This document shows, piece by piece, positions 51,074-59,742 of a DNA stretch of 64,000 bases. Under the pieces are notes generated by a model. That model was not told where the DNA came from. It searched no databases and worked only from the letters and a program-made list of their open reading frames with translations. The stretch comes from Solirubrobacteraceae bacterium (GTDB lineage: Bacteria > Actinomycetota > Thermoleophilia > Solirubrobacterales > Solirubrobacteraceae), in NCBI GenBank assembly GCA_017882445.1, contig JADGPK010000010.1, positions 1 to 64,000 of the forward strand. The letters run 5' to 3'. The first letter of the stretch is position 1; every line of letters starts with the position of its first letter. Both the position numbers and the translations under genes were made by a program.

Positions 51074-52912
51074 TCACCAGGCATCGATGTGCGGGCGCTT
51101 CTTGCCCGCGTGACGCCACCATTCGCCGGTCGTCCCGTCGAGCAGCGTCGCGATCCAGCGACGTGAGTCGGCCGGATCGATCACGTCGTCGATCTCGCCA
51201 TAGGCAGCCATGTTGATGCCCCGGCCACGCTCGTAGGCCGCCGCGACCGTCTCCTGAAACAGCTGCTCGCGCTCCTGCGGATCCTCGATCGCCTCGAGCT
51301 CCCGGCGCATGCCCAGGCGCACCGCGCCCTCCAGCCCCATGGCGCCGAACTCCGCGGTCGGCCAGGCGACCGTGAACAGGGGCACCTTGAAGCCGCCGCC
51401 CGCCATCGCCTGGGCGCCGAGCCCGTAGCCCTTGCGCAGCACGATCGTCCCCGTCGGCACGGTCAGGTTGGCCCCGGCGAGGAACAGGCGCGAGAGGTGA
51501 CGCACGGTCGCCGTCCGCTCGGCTGCCGGCCCGACCATGAATCCGGGCGTGTCGCACAGGAACAGGATGGGCAGGGAGAAGGCGTCGCACAGCTGCAGGA
51601 AGCGCGCAGCCTTATCGGCGCCGTCGGCGTCGATCGCACCGCCGAGATGGGTCGGGTCGTTGGCCACCACCCCGATCGGGCGACCGTCCAGGCGTGCGAG
51701 CGCCGTCATCATCCCGGGGGCGAACCCGCCGCGAAGCTCGAGCACGGAGTCGTCGTCGAAGAGCGTCTCGACGACCGCGCGAACGTCATAGACGCGCTTG
51801 CGCTGCTCGGGGATCAGCTCGCGCAGCAGCTGCTGGTCGGCCGCGGGGCCCGGCTCGCTCGGGCCGCGGAAGTAGGACAGGTAGCGCTTGGCGTAGGAGA
51901 CGGCCTCGCGTTCGTCGGCCGCGCGCAGATCGACCACCCCGTTCGCGTACTGCACGTCGATCGGTCCGACATCCGCCGCATGGTGAACGCCGAGGCCGCC
52001 ACCCTCGATCATCGCCGGGCCGCCCATCCCGATGCTGGAGTCCTCGGTGGCTATCACCACGTCGCAGCATCCGAGCAGAGCCGCGTTGCCGGCAAAGCAG
52101 TAGCCGGACGCGATGCCCACGAGGGGCACGAGGCCGCTCAGGGAGGCGAACAGCGCGAATGCGCGACAGTCCAGGCCCGCGACGATCGGCATGTCGACGT
52201 CGCCCGGGCGCCCGCCGCCGCCCTCGGCGAACAGCACCACCGGCAGCCGGCGCCGCTCGGCGATCTCGAACAGGCGGTCCTTCTTGAGATGGTTGCGCAT
52301 GCCCTGGGTGCCGGCCAGGACGGTGTAGTCGTAGGACATCGCCACGCAGGGCCGGCCCGCAACCTCGCCGAGGCCCCCCACGAGCCCGTCGGCGGGGGTA
52401 CGCGCGATCAGCTCCTCGCGCGAGCGGCGCCGCTCCTGGGCCGCGAACAGAAGCGGTCCGTACTCGACGAACGTCCCGTCGTCGAGGAGTTCGGCGAGGT
52501 TCTCGCGCGCGGTGCGCCGCCCATGCTCGTGTCGGCGGGCCACCGCCTCGACCCGTGCAGCGTCCAGCCCGATCTCGTGGCGTTCGCGCACCGCCCGCAG
52601 ATCCTCGCGCTCCTCGCCGCCCTGCTGCTCCGGGAGATCCGCCGTGTACGCCGCGCCGGTGGCGCCGGGCTCGAGCGTCAGCAGCAGCTGGCCCTCCTCG
52701 ACGGCGTCTCCGACGGCGACCGCGACGTCGATGAGGACCCCGTCGGTCTCCGCCAGAACCTCGTGCTCCATCTTCATCGCCTCGAGCACCACCAGCGCGG
52801 CTCCGGCCGCGACGCGCTCGGAGGGAGCGCGCGCGATCGCCACGACCACTGCGGCGAAAGGAGCGGTGACCGGGACCGCGGTGGGCGAGGGCATCGTGAG
52901 ATCATCGCTCAC
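51074..52912 (-). CDS. Acyl-CoA carboxylase: N-terminal biotin-carrier domain fused to carboxyltransferase
   Basis: VLEAMKMEHEVLAETDG biotin site near N-terminus, then carboxyltransferase GTQGMRNHLKKDRLFEIAERRRLPVVLFAEGGGGRPGD and FLCDTPGFMVGPAAE. Confidence 0.88.
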   Translation of the reverse strand: MSDDLTMPSPTAVPVTAPFAAVVVAIARAPSERVAAGAALVVLEAMKMEHEVLAETDGVLIDVAVAVGDAVEEGQLLLTLEPGATGAAYTADLPEQQGGEEREDLRAVRERHEIGLDAARVEAVARRHEHGRRTARENLAELLDDGTFVEYGPLLFAAQERRRSREELIARTPADGLVGGLGEVAGRPCVAMSYDYTVLAGTQGMRNHLKKDRLFEIAERRRLPVVLFAEGGGGRPGDVDMPIVAGLDCRAFALFASLSGLVPLVGIASGYCFAGNAALLGCCDVVIATEDSSIGMGGPAMIEGGGLGVHHAADVGPIDVQYANGVVDLRAADEREAVSYAKRYLSYFRGPSEPGPAADQQLLRELIPEQRKRVYDVRAVVETLFDDDSVLELRGGFAPGMMTALARLDGRPIGVVANDPTHLGGAIDADGADKAARFLQLCDAFSLPILFLCDTPGFMVGPAAERTATVRHLSRLFLAGANLTVPTGTIVLRKGYGLGAQAMAGGGFKVPLFTVAWPTAEFGAMGLEGAVRLGMRRELEAIEDPQEREQLFQETVAAAYERGRGINMAAYGEIDDVIDPADSRRWIATLLDGTTGEWWRHAGKKRPHIDAW

Positions 52913-53047
52913 GGACGCCCGGCCGGTCGCCTCGCATACGCCTGTGACGGCGTGTCGCCGGATCGTGTGGGTGCGCGCGCCGGGATCGTGCGGGTGCGCG
53001 CGTCCGATCGTGTGAGAGCGTGCGCTGAACGAAATAGCATGCGGTTC

Positions 53048-53791
53048 GTGTCACTGGAGCAGAGCGAGCAATCCCCCTCCATGCGGCGTGAGGCCCTGAA
53101 GGACCTGCTCACCCAGGCGCAGGGATGCGTCCGCTGCCCCGAGCTCGCGGCGACGCGCAAGACGGTCGTGTTCGGCGCCGGCAACGCCGACGCGGAGCTG
53201 ATGTTCGTCGGCGAGGCGCCCGGGGCGAGCGAGGACGAGCAGGGGCTGCCCTTCGTCGGACGCGCCGGGAAGCTGCTGGAGAAGCTGCTGGTGGAGGTCG
53301 GCATGTCCCGCTCGGATGTGTTCGTGGCGAACGTGCTCAAGTGCCGCCCTCCCGGCAACCGTGATCCGCTGCCGATCGAGATCGAGAACTGCCGCGAGTA
53401 TCTGCTCGGGCAGGTCGAGCTGATCCAGCCGACGGTGATCTGCGCGCTCGGCAACTTCTCCACCAAGCTCCTACGGAATGACCCTACGGGCATCACGCGG
53501 CTGCATGGTCAGCCCGAGGTGATCGTGCTCGGGCAGCGCGCTGTGCGGCTGTATCCCATCTTCCACCCCGCTGCAGCGCTATACACGCCGCGGATGCTCG
53601 AGACTCTGCGCGAGGACTTCGCGAGGCTGCCGGCCCTGCTCGCCCTGGGAGCGCCCGAGCAGCCACCGGCGCAGCCGGCGCCCGAGATGCCGGAGTCCTC
53701 CGACATGCCCGAGCCGCCCCGGGCCCTGCCGGAGGACTCGGCGGCCCAGGCCCGGCGGAGCGCCGAGGCGGACCAGCTTGGGCTGTTCTAG
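53048..53791 (+). CDS. Uracil-DNA glycosylase, family 4 (GTG 53048 or ATG 53039 start)
   Basis: VRCPELAATRKTVVFGAGNADAELMFVGEAPGASEDEQGLPFVGRAGKLLEKLL; 4 Cys positions; HPAAALY. Confidence 0.93.
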   Translation: MSLEQSEQSPSMRREALKDLLTQAQGCVRCPELAATRKTVVFGAGNADAELMFVGEAPGASEDEQGLPFVGRAGKLLEKLLVEVGMSRSDVFVANVLKCRPPGNRDPLPIEIENCREYLLGQVELIQPTVICALGNFSTKLLRNDPTGITRLHGQPEVIVLGQRAVRLYPIFHPAAALYTPRMLETLREDFARLPALLALGAPEQPPAQPAPEMPESSDMPEPPRALPEDSAAQARRSAEADQLGLF

Positions 53792-53818
53792 ACGTCCGTT
53801 GTGGACGGCGTCCACGAC

Positions 53819-53845
53819 CGTCTGGACATCATCCAGACGCGTTTT
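53819..53845 (+). terminator. Candidate rho-independent terminator after UDG gene
   Basis: cgtctgg-acatcat-ccagacg then cgtttt. Confidence 0.6.
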
Positions 53846-53956
53846 CCCTGCAAACGAGGAGTTTCCGGAGAAACGTCGAAGATTTCCGGACAGGCTCTAA
53901 AGTCGGCCACGGTCGTTGCCGATAAAGATCCTATCTCCATCCCTCCAGGAGTAGTC

Positions 53957-53998
53957 GACCGGCCCGCGTCCCATTCTCCCGCGGGTCGGTCTATTTAA
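53957..53998 (+). terminator. Strong GC hairpin with U-rich tail
   Basis: gaccggcccgcg tcccattctcc cgcgggtcggtc tatttaa; about 12-bp stem. Confidence 0.6.
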
Positions 53999-54117
53999 CG
54001 GGTCAGTTCATCGGAGGGTCGCGAGGGGTCGGTCTCAGCGGGGGTCCCAACGGGTCGATCTCATCCGGGGGTTTCGTCGCATCCGGGCCCGGGCTCGGCA
54101 GCCTTTAGAGTCTCGGG

Positions 54118-54573
54118 GTGGCCGTGCGCAGCATCGAAACCACCGGCTCCGCCGAGACCGAATCACTCGGCGCCGAGCTTGCGGGCGCGCTCAGGGATGG
54201 CGACGTCGTGCTGGTGAGGGGTGATCTCGGCTCGGGAAAGACCACGCTCGTGCGCGGCGCGGCCCGCGCGCTCGGGGTGAGCGATCCGGTGACCAGCCCG
54301 ACATTCAGCATCGGTCACCGCTATCGCGCTCGCGACGTCACCGTGTCGCACCTGGACCTCTACAGGCTGGGTGGCCTGCAGGACGAGGATCCGGCCCTTC
54401 TGGCCGACTACCTGGGAGCGGGGCGGATCGCGTTCGTGGAGTGGCCCGAGGACGACGCCGGCGAGCTGTCCGACGCCCGGATGCGGGTGACCCTCAGCCA
54501 CCGGGGTGGCGACCGCCGGTACGTCGAGGTCGATGAGATGGAGCCGGCCTCCGAGGGAACCGAGCCGCGATGA
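54118..54573 (+). CDS. tsaE: tRNA t6A modification ATPase TsaE, GTG start
   Basis: VRGDLGSGKTTLVRGAARALGVSDPVTSPTFSIGHRYR; HLDLYRL; FVEWPE. Confidence 0.95.
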   Translation: MAVRSIETTGSAETESLGAELAGALRDGDVVLVRGDLGSGKTTLVRGAARALGVSDPVTSPTFSIGHRYRARDVTVSHLDLYRLGGLQDEDPALLADYLGAGRIAFVEWPEDDAGELSDARMRVTLSHRGGDRRYVEVDEMEPASEGTEPR

Positions 54574-55322
54574 TCGTGCTCGGCTTCGACACCGCCACGG
54601 CAGCGACCGCCGTGGCGCTGCGCCTCGACGAGGAGACCACCACCGAGGCACGCGATGACCCGGGTCCCGGGGAGCACCCCGGTCACGCCACGCGGCTGCT
54701 GGCGATGACCCGCGAGCTCCTCGACGAGGCGGGCGTGCGCTGGAGCGATCTCGACCGCATCGCCGTGGGGGTGGGTCCAGGCACGTTCACCGGGCTGCGC
54801 GTGGGGATCGCGACGGCGCGCGGGCTGGCGCAGTCGCTGTCGGCGGAGCTCGTGGGGGTCTCGAGCCTCGCGGCGCTCGCCGAGGCGGCGTTCGCGGCGA
54901 TGGCGGACGATCCGCGCGTGGACGGGGTACTGGCGGTGATCGACGCCCGCCGCGGCGAGGCGTTCGCGGCCGCCTATGAGCGGGGGGCGGGCTCTCCTGT
55001 CGAGTTGACGACTCCGCTGGCGCTCGCCCCGGAGGACCTCGGGAGCGTCATCGTGCGGGCCGCAGGGGCGAGCGGCGGCCGCCTGCGGCGCTGGCTGGCC
55101 GTCGGCGACGGAGCGACACGCTTCCGCGGCCAGCTGGAGGCGACGGGTGCGCACGTTCTGAGCGACCGCTCCCCTCTGCAGACGGTCAGTGCGGCGGCGA
55201 TCTGCGAGCTCGGCTCACGCGCAGAGCCCGGAGGCGGCTATGAGGCGATAGTGCCCGACTACCGGCGCCGGCCGGACGCCGAGATAGCCTTCACGGGGGG
55301 CGGGGGGCGATCTGAGTCATGA
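54570..55322 (+). CDS. tsaB: TsaB, tRNA t6A modification
   Basis: MIVLGFDTATAATAVAL; IAVGVGPGTFTGLRVGIATARGLAQSLSAELVGVSSL. Confidence 0.95.
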   Translation: MIVLGFDTATAATAVALRLDEETTTEARDDPGPGEHPGHATRLLAMTRELLDEAGVRWSDLDRIAVGVGPGTFTGLRVGIATARGLAQSLSAELVGVSSLAALAEAAFAAMADDPRVDGVLAVIDARRGEAFAAAYERGAGSPVELTTPLALAPEDLGSVIVRAAGASGGRLRRWLAVGDGATRFRGQLEATGAHVLSDRSPLQTVSAAAICELGSRAEPGGGYEAIVPDYRRRPDAEIAFTGGGGRSES

Positions 55323-55846
55323 GCGAGCGATCCGCCCCCCAAAAAGAGATCGAGCAATCGGCGCCGGTGGAAATCCGGCCTCTGAGCTACCCCGACCTTC
55401 CCCAGGTGACCACGATCGAGCGAAGGGTCTTCCCGACGCCGTGGTCGCTGGCGATGTTCGTGCTCGAGCTGTCCAAGCAATCCGGCATCTGCCTCGCCGC
55501 GGTCCGCGAACGACGGCTGGTGGGCTACCTGATCTGCTCGCGCTACGACACCGTGTGGCACGTGATGAACGTGGCCGTGGACGCCGACAGTCAGCGCCAG
55601 GGGCTGGCCTCGGCGCTGCTCGCCGAGCTGTATGAGCGGGTCGGCGACAGCCGGGCGCGCTTTACGCTCGAGGTGCGTCCATCCAACGCCGCCGCCATCC
55701 ATCTGTATGAACGCGAGGGCTTCCGCGCGGCGGGAATGCGCCGCCGCTACTACCAGGACAACGGCGAGGACGCGCTCGTGATGTGGCGTACGCCGGCGAC
55801 GCGCGAGGGGTCGCTCGACGATGTGCCGAACCCCGACCCGGTATGA
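55319..55846 (+). CDS. rimI: Ribosomal-protein-alanine N-acetyltransferase RimI
   Basis: GNAT motif VDADSQRQGLASALLAELYERV; LEVRPSNAAAIHLYEREGFRAAGMRRRYY. Confidence 0.92.
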   Translation: MSERSAPQKEIEQSAPVEIRPLSYPDLPQVTTIERRVFPTPWSLAMFVLELSKQSGICLAAVRERRLVGYLICSRYDTVWHVMNVAVDADSQRQGLASALLAELYERVGDSRARFTLEVRPSNAAAIHLYEREGFRAAGMRRRYYQDNGEDALVMWRTPATREGSLDDVPNPDPV

Positions 55847-56937
55847 CGATCCTCGCGGTTGAGACCAGCTGCGACGACACGTGCGCGGCGGTCATCGACA
55901 CGAACGGGTGGATACGCTCGAACGTGGTCTCCTCGCAGGAGGTCCACGAGCGCTTCGGCGGAGTGGTGCCGGAGATCGCCTCTCGTCATCATCTGGAGCT
56001 CGTCAACGTGATCGTCGAGGAGGCTCTGCGCCGGGCCTCCGCGACACTCGCGGACGTCGAGCTCGTCGCCGCGACACAGGGCCCGGGTCTCGTGGGGGCG
56101 CTGCTGGTCGGCCTCTCGACCGCCAAGGCGCTTGCCGCCGCCAGGGAGCTCCCGTTCGCGGCGGTTGACCACCTGCAGGGCCACGTCGCGGCGAACTTCC
56201 TCTCCCACGCAGGTTCCGCCGGGGACGCCGACCCCACGGAGGGCGTCGAGGGCGAGCCGGGCCCGGGCGCCGGAGCGTTTGAACCGCCGTTCCTGTGCCT
56301 GCTCGCAAGCGGCGGGCACACGCTGCTCGCCCACGTCACAGAGCACGACGGCTTCGAGGTGCTCGGCCGCACGCTCGACGACGCCGCCGGCGAGGCGTTC
56401 GACAAGGGCGCAAGGATGCTCGGACTCGGCTATCCGGGCGGCGCGGCGCTCGAGCGCCTCGCGCGCGAGGGAGATCCTGAGGCCTTCTCCTTCCCCGGGT
56501 CCGCCGGCGAGCGCTCGCGCGGGGGTCTCGGGGCACGCCGCAAGGCGTTCGCCGAGAGCCTCGACTTCTCCTTCGCCGGCGTGAAGACCGCGCTGCTGTA
56601 CGCGCTGCGGGACCTGTCCGAGCCTGACAGGAAGGCGCGGGCCGCGGACCTGGCCGCCTCCTACCAGGCCGCGATCGTCGACAGCCTCGTCCTGCGCACC
56701 GAGCGCGCGCTGCAGCGGACGGGCATCAGGCGTCTGGCCGTGGGCGGCGGCGTGGCGGCCAACGGCGAGCTTCGCCGCCGCCTCAAGGATCTTGACGCCA
56801 CGCTGCACATCCCCGCACCCCCGCTGTGCACGGACAACGCCGCGATGATCGCCAGCGCGGCGCGCTTCGGCCGGCGGTTGCCCTATCCGGACTACCTGGC
56901 GCTCGACGCCTATGCGACCGGGGAACGCCCGCGGTGA
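55843..56937 (+). CDS. tsaD: TsaD, tRNA t6A threonylcarbamoyltransferase
   Basis: MTILAVETSCDDTCAAVIDTN; VPEIASRHHLE; VGGGVAANGELRRRL; CTDNAAMIASAA. Confidence 0.97.
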   Translation: MTILAVETSCDDTCAAVIDTNGWIRSNVVSSQEVHERFGGVVPEIASRHHLELVNVIVEEALRRASATLADVELVAATQGPGLVGALLVGLSTAKALAAARELPFAAVDHLQGHVAANFLSHAGSAGDADPTEGVEGEPGPGAGAFEPPFLCLLASGGHTLLAHVTEHDGFEVLGRTLDDAAGEAFDKGARMLGLGYPGGAALERLAREGDPEAFSFPGSAGERSRGGLGARRKAFAESLDFSFAGVKTALLYALRDLSEPDRKARAADLAASYQAAIVDSLVLRTERALQRTGIRRLAVGGGVAANGELRRRLKDLDATLHIPAPPLCTDNAAMIASAARFGRRLPYPDYLALDAYATGERPR

Positions 56938-57176
56938 CGGTGATGACCGTCTATTCCAGGCCCGGATGCCACCTGTGCGAGGACGCGATCGTGGTGCTGC
57001 GCCGCTTGCAGGCGGAGTTCGCCTTCGAGCTGTGCGAGCGCGACATCAGCACGGATGAGAGCCTCCTGCGCGCCTATTTCGAGCGGATTCCGGTGATCGC
57101 GCTGGACGGCGAGGAGCTGTGCGAGTACTTCGTCGAGGAGAAGCTCGTGCGCGAGCGTCTAGAGTCACGACGATGA
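56934..57176 (+). CDS. Glutaredoxin/thioredoxin-like protein (DUF836-type)
   Basis: VTVYSRPGCHLCEDAIVVLRRL...RIPVIALDGEELCEYFV. Confidence 0.85.
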   Translation: MTVMTVYSRPGCHLCEDAIVVLRRLQAEFAFELCERDISTDESLLRAYFERIPVIALDGEELCEYFVEEKLVRERLESRR

Positions 57177-57853
57177 GCTTCGGAGAACCGACGACGGGCG
57201 CAGTCGAGGCCGACCACGATGGCGCCGGCGCCTCCAGCGAGCGTCTCTCGCTGGGCGTAGCCGCGCGCCTCTCGCGCTACCTGCAGGTGCTCACGCAGGC
57301 GAAGAAGATGGGCAAGGAGACGATCTCCTCGCAGGAGCTCTCCGACTACACCCACGTGAACTCCACCCAGATCCGCCGCGACCTGTCCGGCTTCGGGAAG
57401 TTCGGCAAGCGCGGCGTCGGCTACAACGTCGAGGCGCTCGTGTCGCAGATCCGCAAGATCCTGCGCACCGCTGGCCAACACAACATCGCGCTCATCGGCG
57501 CCGGGCACCTGGGCAAGGCGATCGCCTCCTCGGAAATCTTCGCCGACCACGGCTTTCGCGTCGTGGCGATCTTCGACAGCGACCACGCCAAGGTGGGCAC
57601 GCAGGTCGGCAATCAGATCGTGCGCCACATCGACGAGCTGCACCAGGTCGTCGAGGACGAGGACATCGTGGTCGGCGTGCTGGCGGTGCCCGCCGGCGCC
57701 GCGCAGGGGCTGGCCGACGAGCTCGTCGAGGCGGGCGTGAAGATCATCTTCAACTACTCGGAGTCGCTGGTGGACGTGCCGCCCGAGGTGACCGTCCATA
57801 CATCGAGCCCCGCCGTCGATCTGCTCTACGCGCTGTACTTCTATCTGACGTGA
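57173..57853 (+). CDS. rex: Redox-sensing transcriptional repressor Rex
   Basis: RLSRYLQVLTQAKKMGKETISSQELSDYTHVNSTQIRRDLSGFGKFGKRGVGYNVE; IGAGHLGKAI. Confidence 0.97.
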   Translation: MSFGEPTTGAVEADHDGAGASSERLSLGVAARLSRYLQVLTQAKKMGKETISSQELSDYTHVNSTQIRRDLSGFGKFGKRGVGYNVEALVSQIRKILRTAGQHNIALIGAGHLGKAIASSEIFADHGFRVVAIFDSDHAKVGTQVGNQIVRHIDELHQVVEDEDIVVGVLAVPAGAAQGLADELVEAGVKIIFNYSESLVDVPPEVTVHTSSPAVDLLYALYFYLT

Positions 57854-59070
57854 GCGCCCGCACAGCGGCAAACGCTCGTCACGCCGAACACAGCAACCTC
57901 AACACTCGAGATCAGCACGAGATGCCCAGCCTGGATCTAGACCAAGCGGCCGAGACGTTCGCCGAAGCACCCGACCTCACGGTGGGGGTGGAGGAGGAGT
58001 TCGCGCTCCTGGACCCCGACACGCTCGAACTGGCGCCGCGCTTTGAGGAGCTGCGTGACCTCTCCGCGAGCGACGGGGTCCTCCGCGAGAGCATCGCCGG
58101 CGAGCTGATCTCCTCGGAGATCGAGATCATCTCCGGAACCGGAGCCGATCTCGACGACGCGCTGACGCGCCAGCATGAGCGCTGCAGGCGGCTGTTCGCG
58201 CTGGCGGGAGCACAGGGCGTCGCGCTGGGCGCGACCGGAACCCACCCGTGGGCGGACTATCGCGAGCAGCCGATCATCGACACCGAGCACTACCGCCGCG
58301 TCGAGGACGGGCTGAAATACGTGGCCTGGCGCAACAACACGTTCAGCCTGCACGTGCATCTGGGGGTTCGCGACATCGACCGCGCGGTGCGCGTCTGTGA
58401 CAGGTTGCGCCCGGTGCTGGCGCTCCTGCTGGCCATCTCGGCGAACTCCCCCTACCTCGACGGGCGTGACAGCGGCCTGCACTCGGCGCGGACGCAGAGC
58501 TTCACCAAGAGCTTTCCCCGCTGCGGCATCCCGGACGTGTTCGGCAGCTGGCGGGCCTACCGCGAGTACATCGAGTTCCTGCTGCGGACCAACTCGATCG
58601 TCGAGTTCACCCAGATCTGGTGGTCGGTCAGGCCGCACTTCAGCTTTGGCACGGTCGAGGTGCGCGTCTGCGATGCGCAGGCTACGGCGCAGGAGTCCGA
58701 CGCGCTCGCCGGGCTGATGGTCGCGTGCATCGCGCAAGCGGCCCGCGATGTCGACGAGGGCGTGCCGTTCACCGCCCTTGAGCCGCGGATGATCGAGGAG
58801 AACATGTGGCGGGCGATCCGCTACGGGCTGGACGGGAGGCTGATCGACCTGGAGCTCGGCGAGGAGTATCCGGCCCGGGCTGCGATCGAGCGGCTCGGCG
58901 CCTGGACGGCGCCGGTGCGCGCAGAGCTGGGAATCGACCTCGCCTTTCCCGAGCTCAACGGCGCCCAGCGCCAGCGGCGAATGATCGAGTCGGGTGCGAC
59001 GCGCGAGGAGGTCTACGCGACGTCGGTGAACGAGACCAGACAGACATATGCGGAAGGAGTGTCGGTGTGA
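57850..59070 (+). CDS. Glutamate--cysteine ligase family 2 (YbdK/GCS2-type carboxylate-amine ligase)
   Basis: TVGVEEEFALLDPDTLELAPR, GTHPWADYREQPIIDTEHYRRVEDGL, HVHLGVRDIDRAV. Confidence 0.9.
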   Translation: MSARTAANARHAEHSNLNTRDQHEMPSLDLDQAAETFAEAPDLTVGVEEEFALLDPDTLELAPRFEELRDLSASDGVLRESIAGELISSEIEIISGTGADLDDALTRQHERCRRLFALAGAQGVALGATGTHPWADYREQPIIDTEHYRRVEDGLKYVAWRNNTFSLHVHLGVRDIDRAVRVCDRLRPVLALLLAISANSPYLDGRDSGLHSARTQSFTKSFPRCGIPDVFGSWRAYREYIEFLLRTNSIVEFTQIWWSVRPHFSFGTVEVRVCDAQATAQESDALAGLMVACIAQAARDVDEGVPFTALEPRMIEENMWRAIRYGLDGRLIDLELGEEYPARAAIERLGAWTAPVRAELGIDLAFPELNGAQRQRRMIESGATREEVYATSVNETRQTYAEGVSV

Positions 59071-59594
59071 GCGCAGATGCGGCAGGGCAAGCAGGCGGGC
59101 AGGCGGGTGCGGGCTCGGGAGAGCCGACCGAGGATGAGCTGCGGGCGGCCTACGAGGCGGAACTGAGCCGTATCACGGCCACCGACATGATGGCCCAGAC
59201 GGCGGTGTCGCTGCTGAACATCGGCGCTCGCCGGCTCGCCGGGCCGGGCGACGGGCCGGGCGCCGACGGTGCGGGATTCCAGCCGGACCTCGAGCAGGCG
59301 CGCGACGCGATCGACGGAGCACGGGCCCTGATCGAGATCCTCGAGCGCCGGATCCCGCATGAGCTCGGACCCCTGCGCGACGCGCTCTCACGGCTTCAGA
59401 TGGCCTACGCACGTGACGTTCAGGGCGCGGCCGGCCAGGGCGGCCCCGGGCAGTCTGAGCCAGCCTCCGAGGCGCCCGCGGCGGGTGCTCGGCCTCAACC
59501 CGCGCCCGGCGAGGAGGCAACGGCGGGGCGCGAGCAGCCGGGTGGTCCGGGACCGGCGGAGGCCAGCGGAAGGTTGTGGGTGCCGGGAAGGTGA
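59067..59594 (+). CDS. Hypothetical protein, DUF1844-like
   Basis: ELSRITATDMMAQTAVSLLNIGARRL...DLEQARDAIDGARALIEILERR; GTG start overlapping upstream stop. Confidence 0.65.
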   Translation: MSADAAGQAGGQAGAGSGEPTEDELRAAYEAELSRITATDMMAQTAVSLLNIGARRLAGPGDGPGADGAGFQPDLEQARDAIDGARALIEILERRIPHELGPLRDALSRLQMAYARDVQGAAGQGGPGQSEPASEAPAAGARPQPAPGEEATAGREQPGGPGPAEASGRLWVPGR

Positions 59595-59742
59595 CGCACC
59601 GCGTGCCCGCCTTTCGGTGCCGGGCACGATAGACTCCGCCCGCGTTTGCGCCGGCTACGGCTCGCTCTGAGCTGTCTGGCTGTCAAACGTGCGCGCGACA
59701 CATCCTCGCGCGGCACGCAACCAACACCGCGGAGGATTTCTG

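Noticed and set aside
51497-53038. Long N-terminal extension of the UDG ORF
   Set aside because: Antisense to the carboxylase gene; UDG homology begins near 53048.
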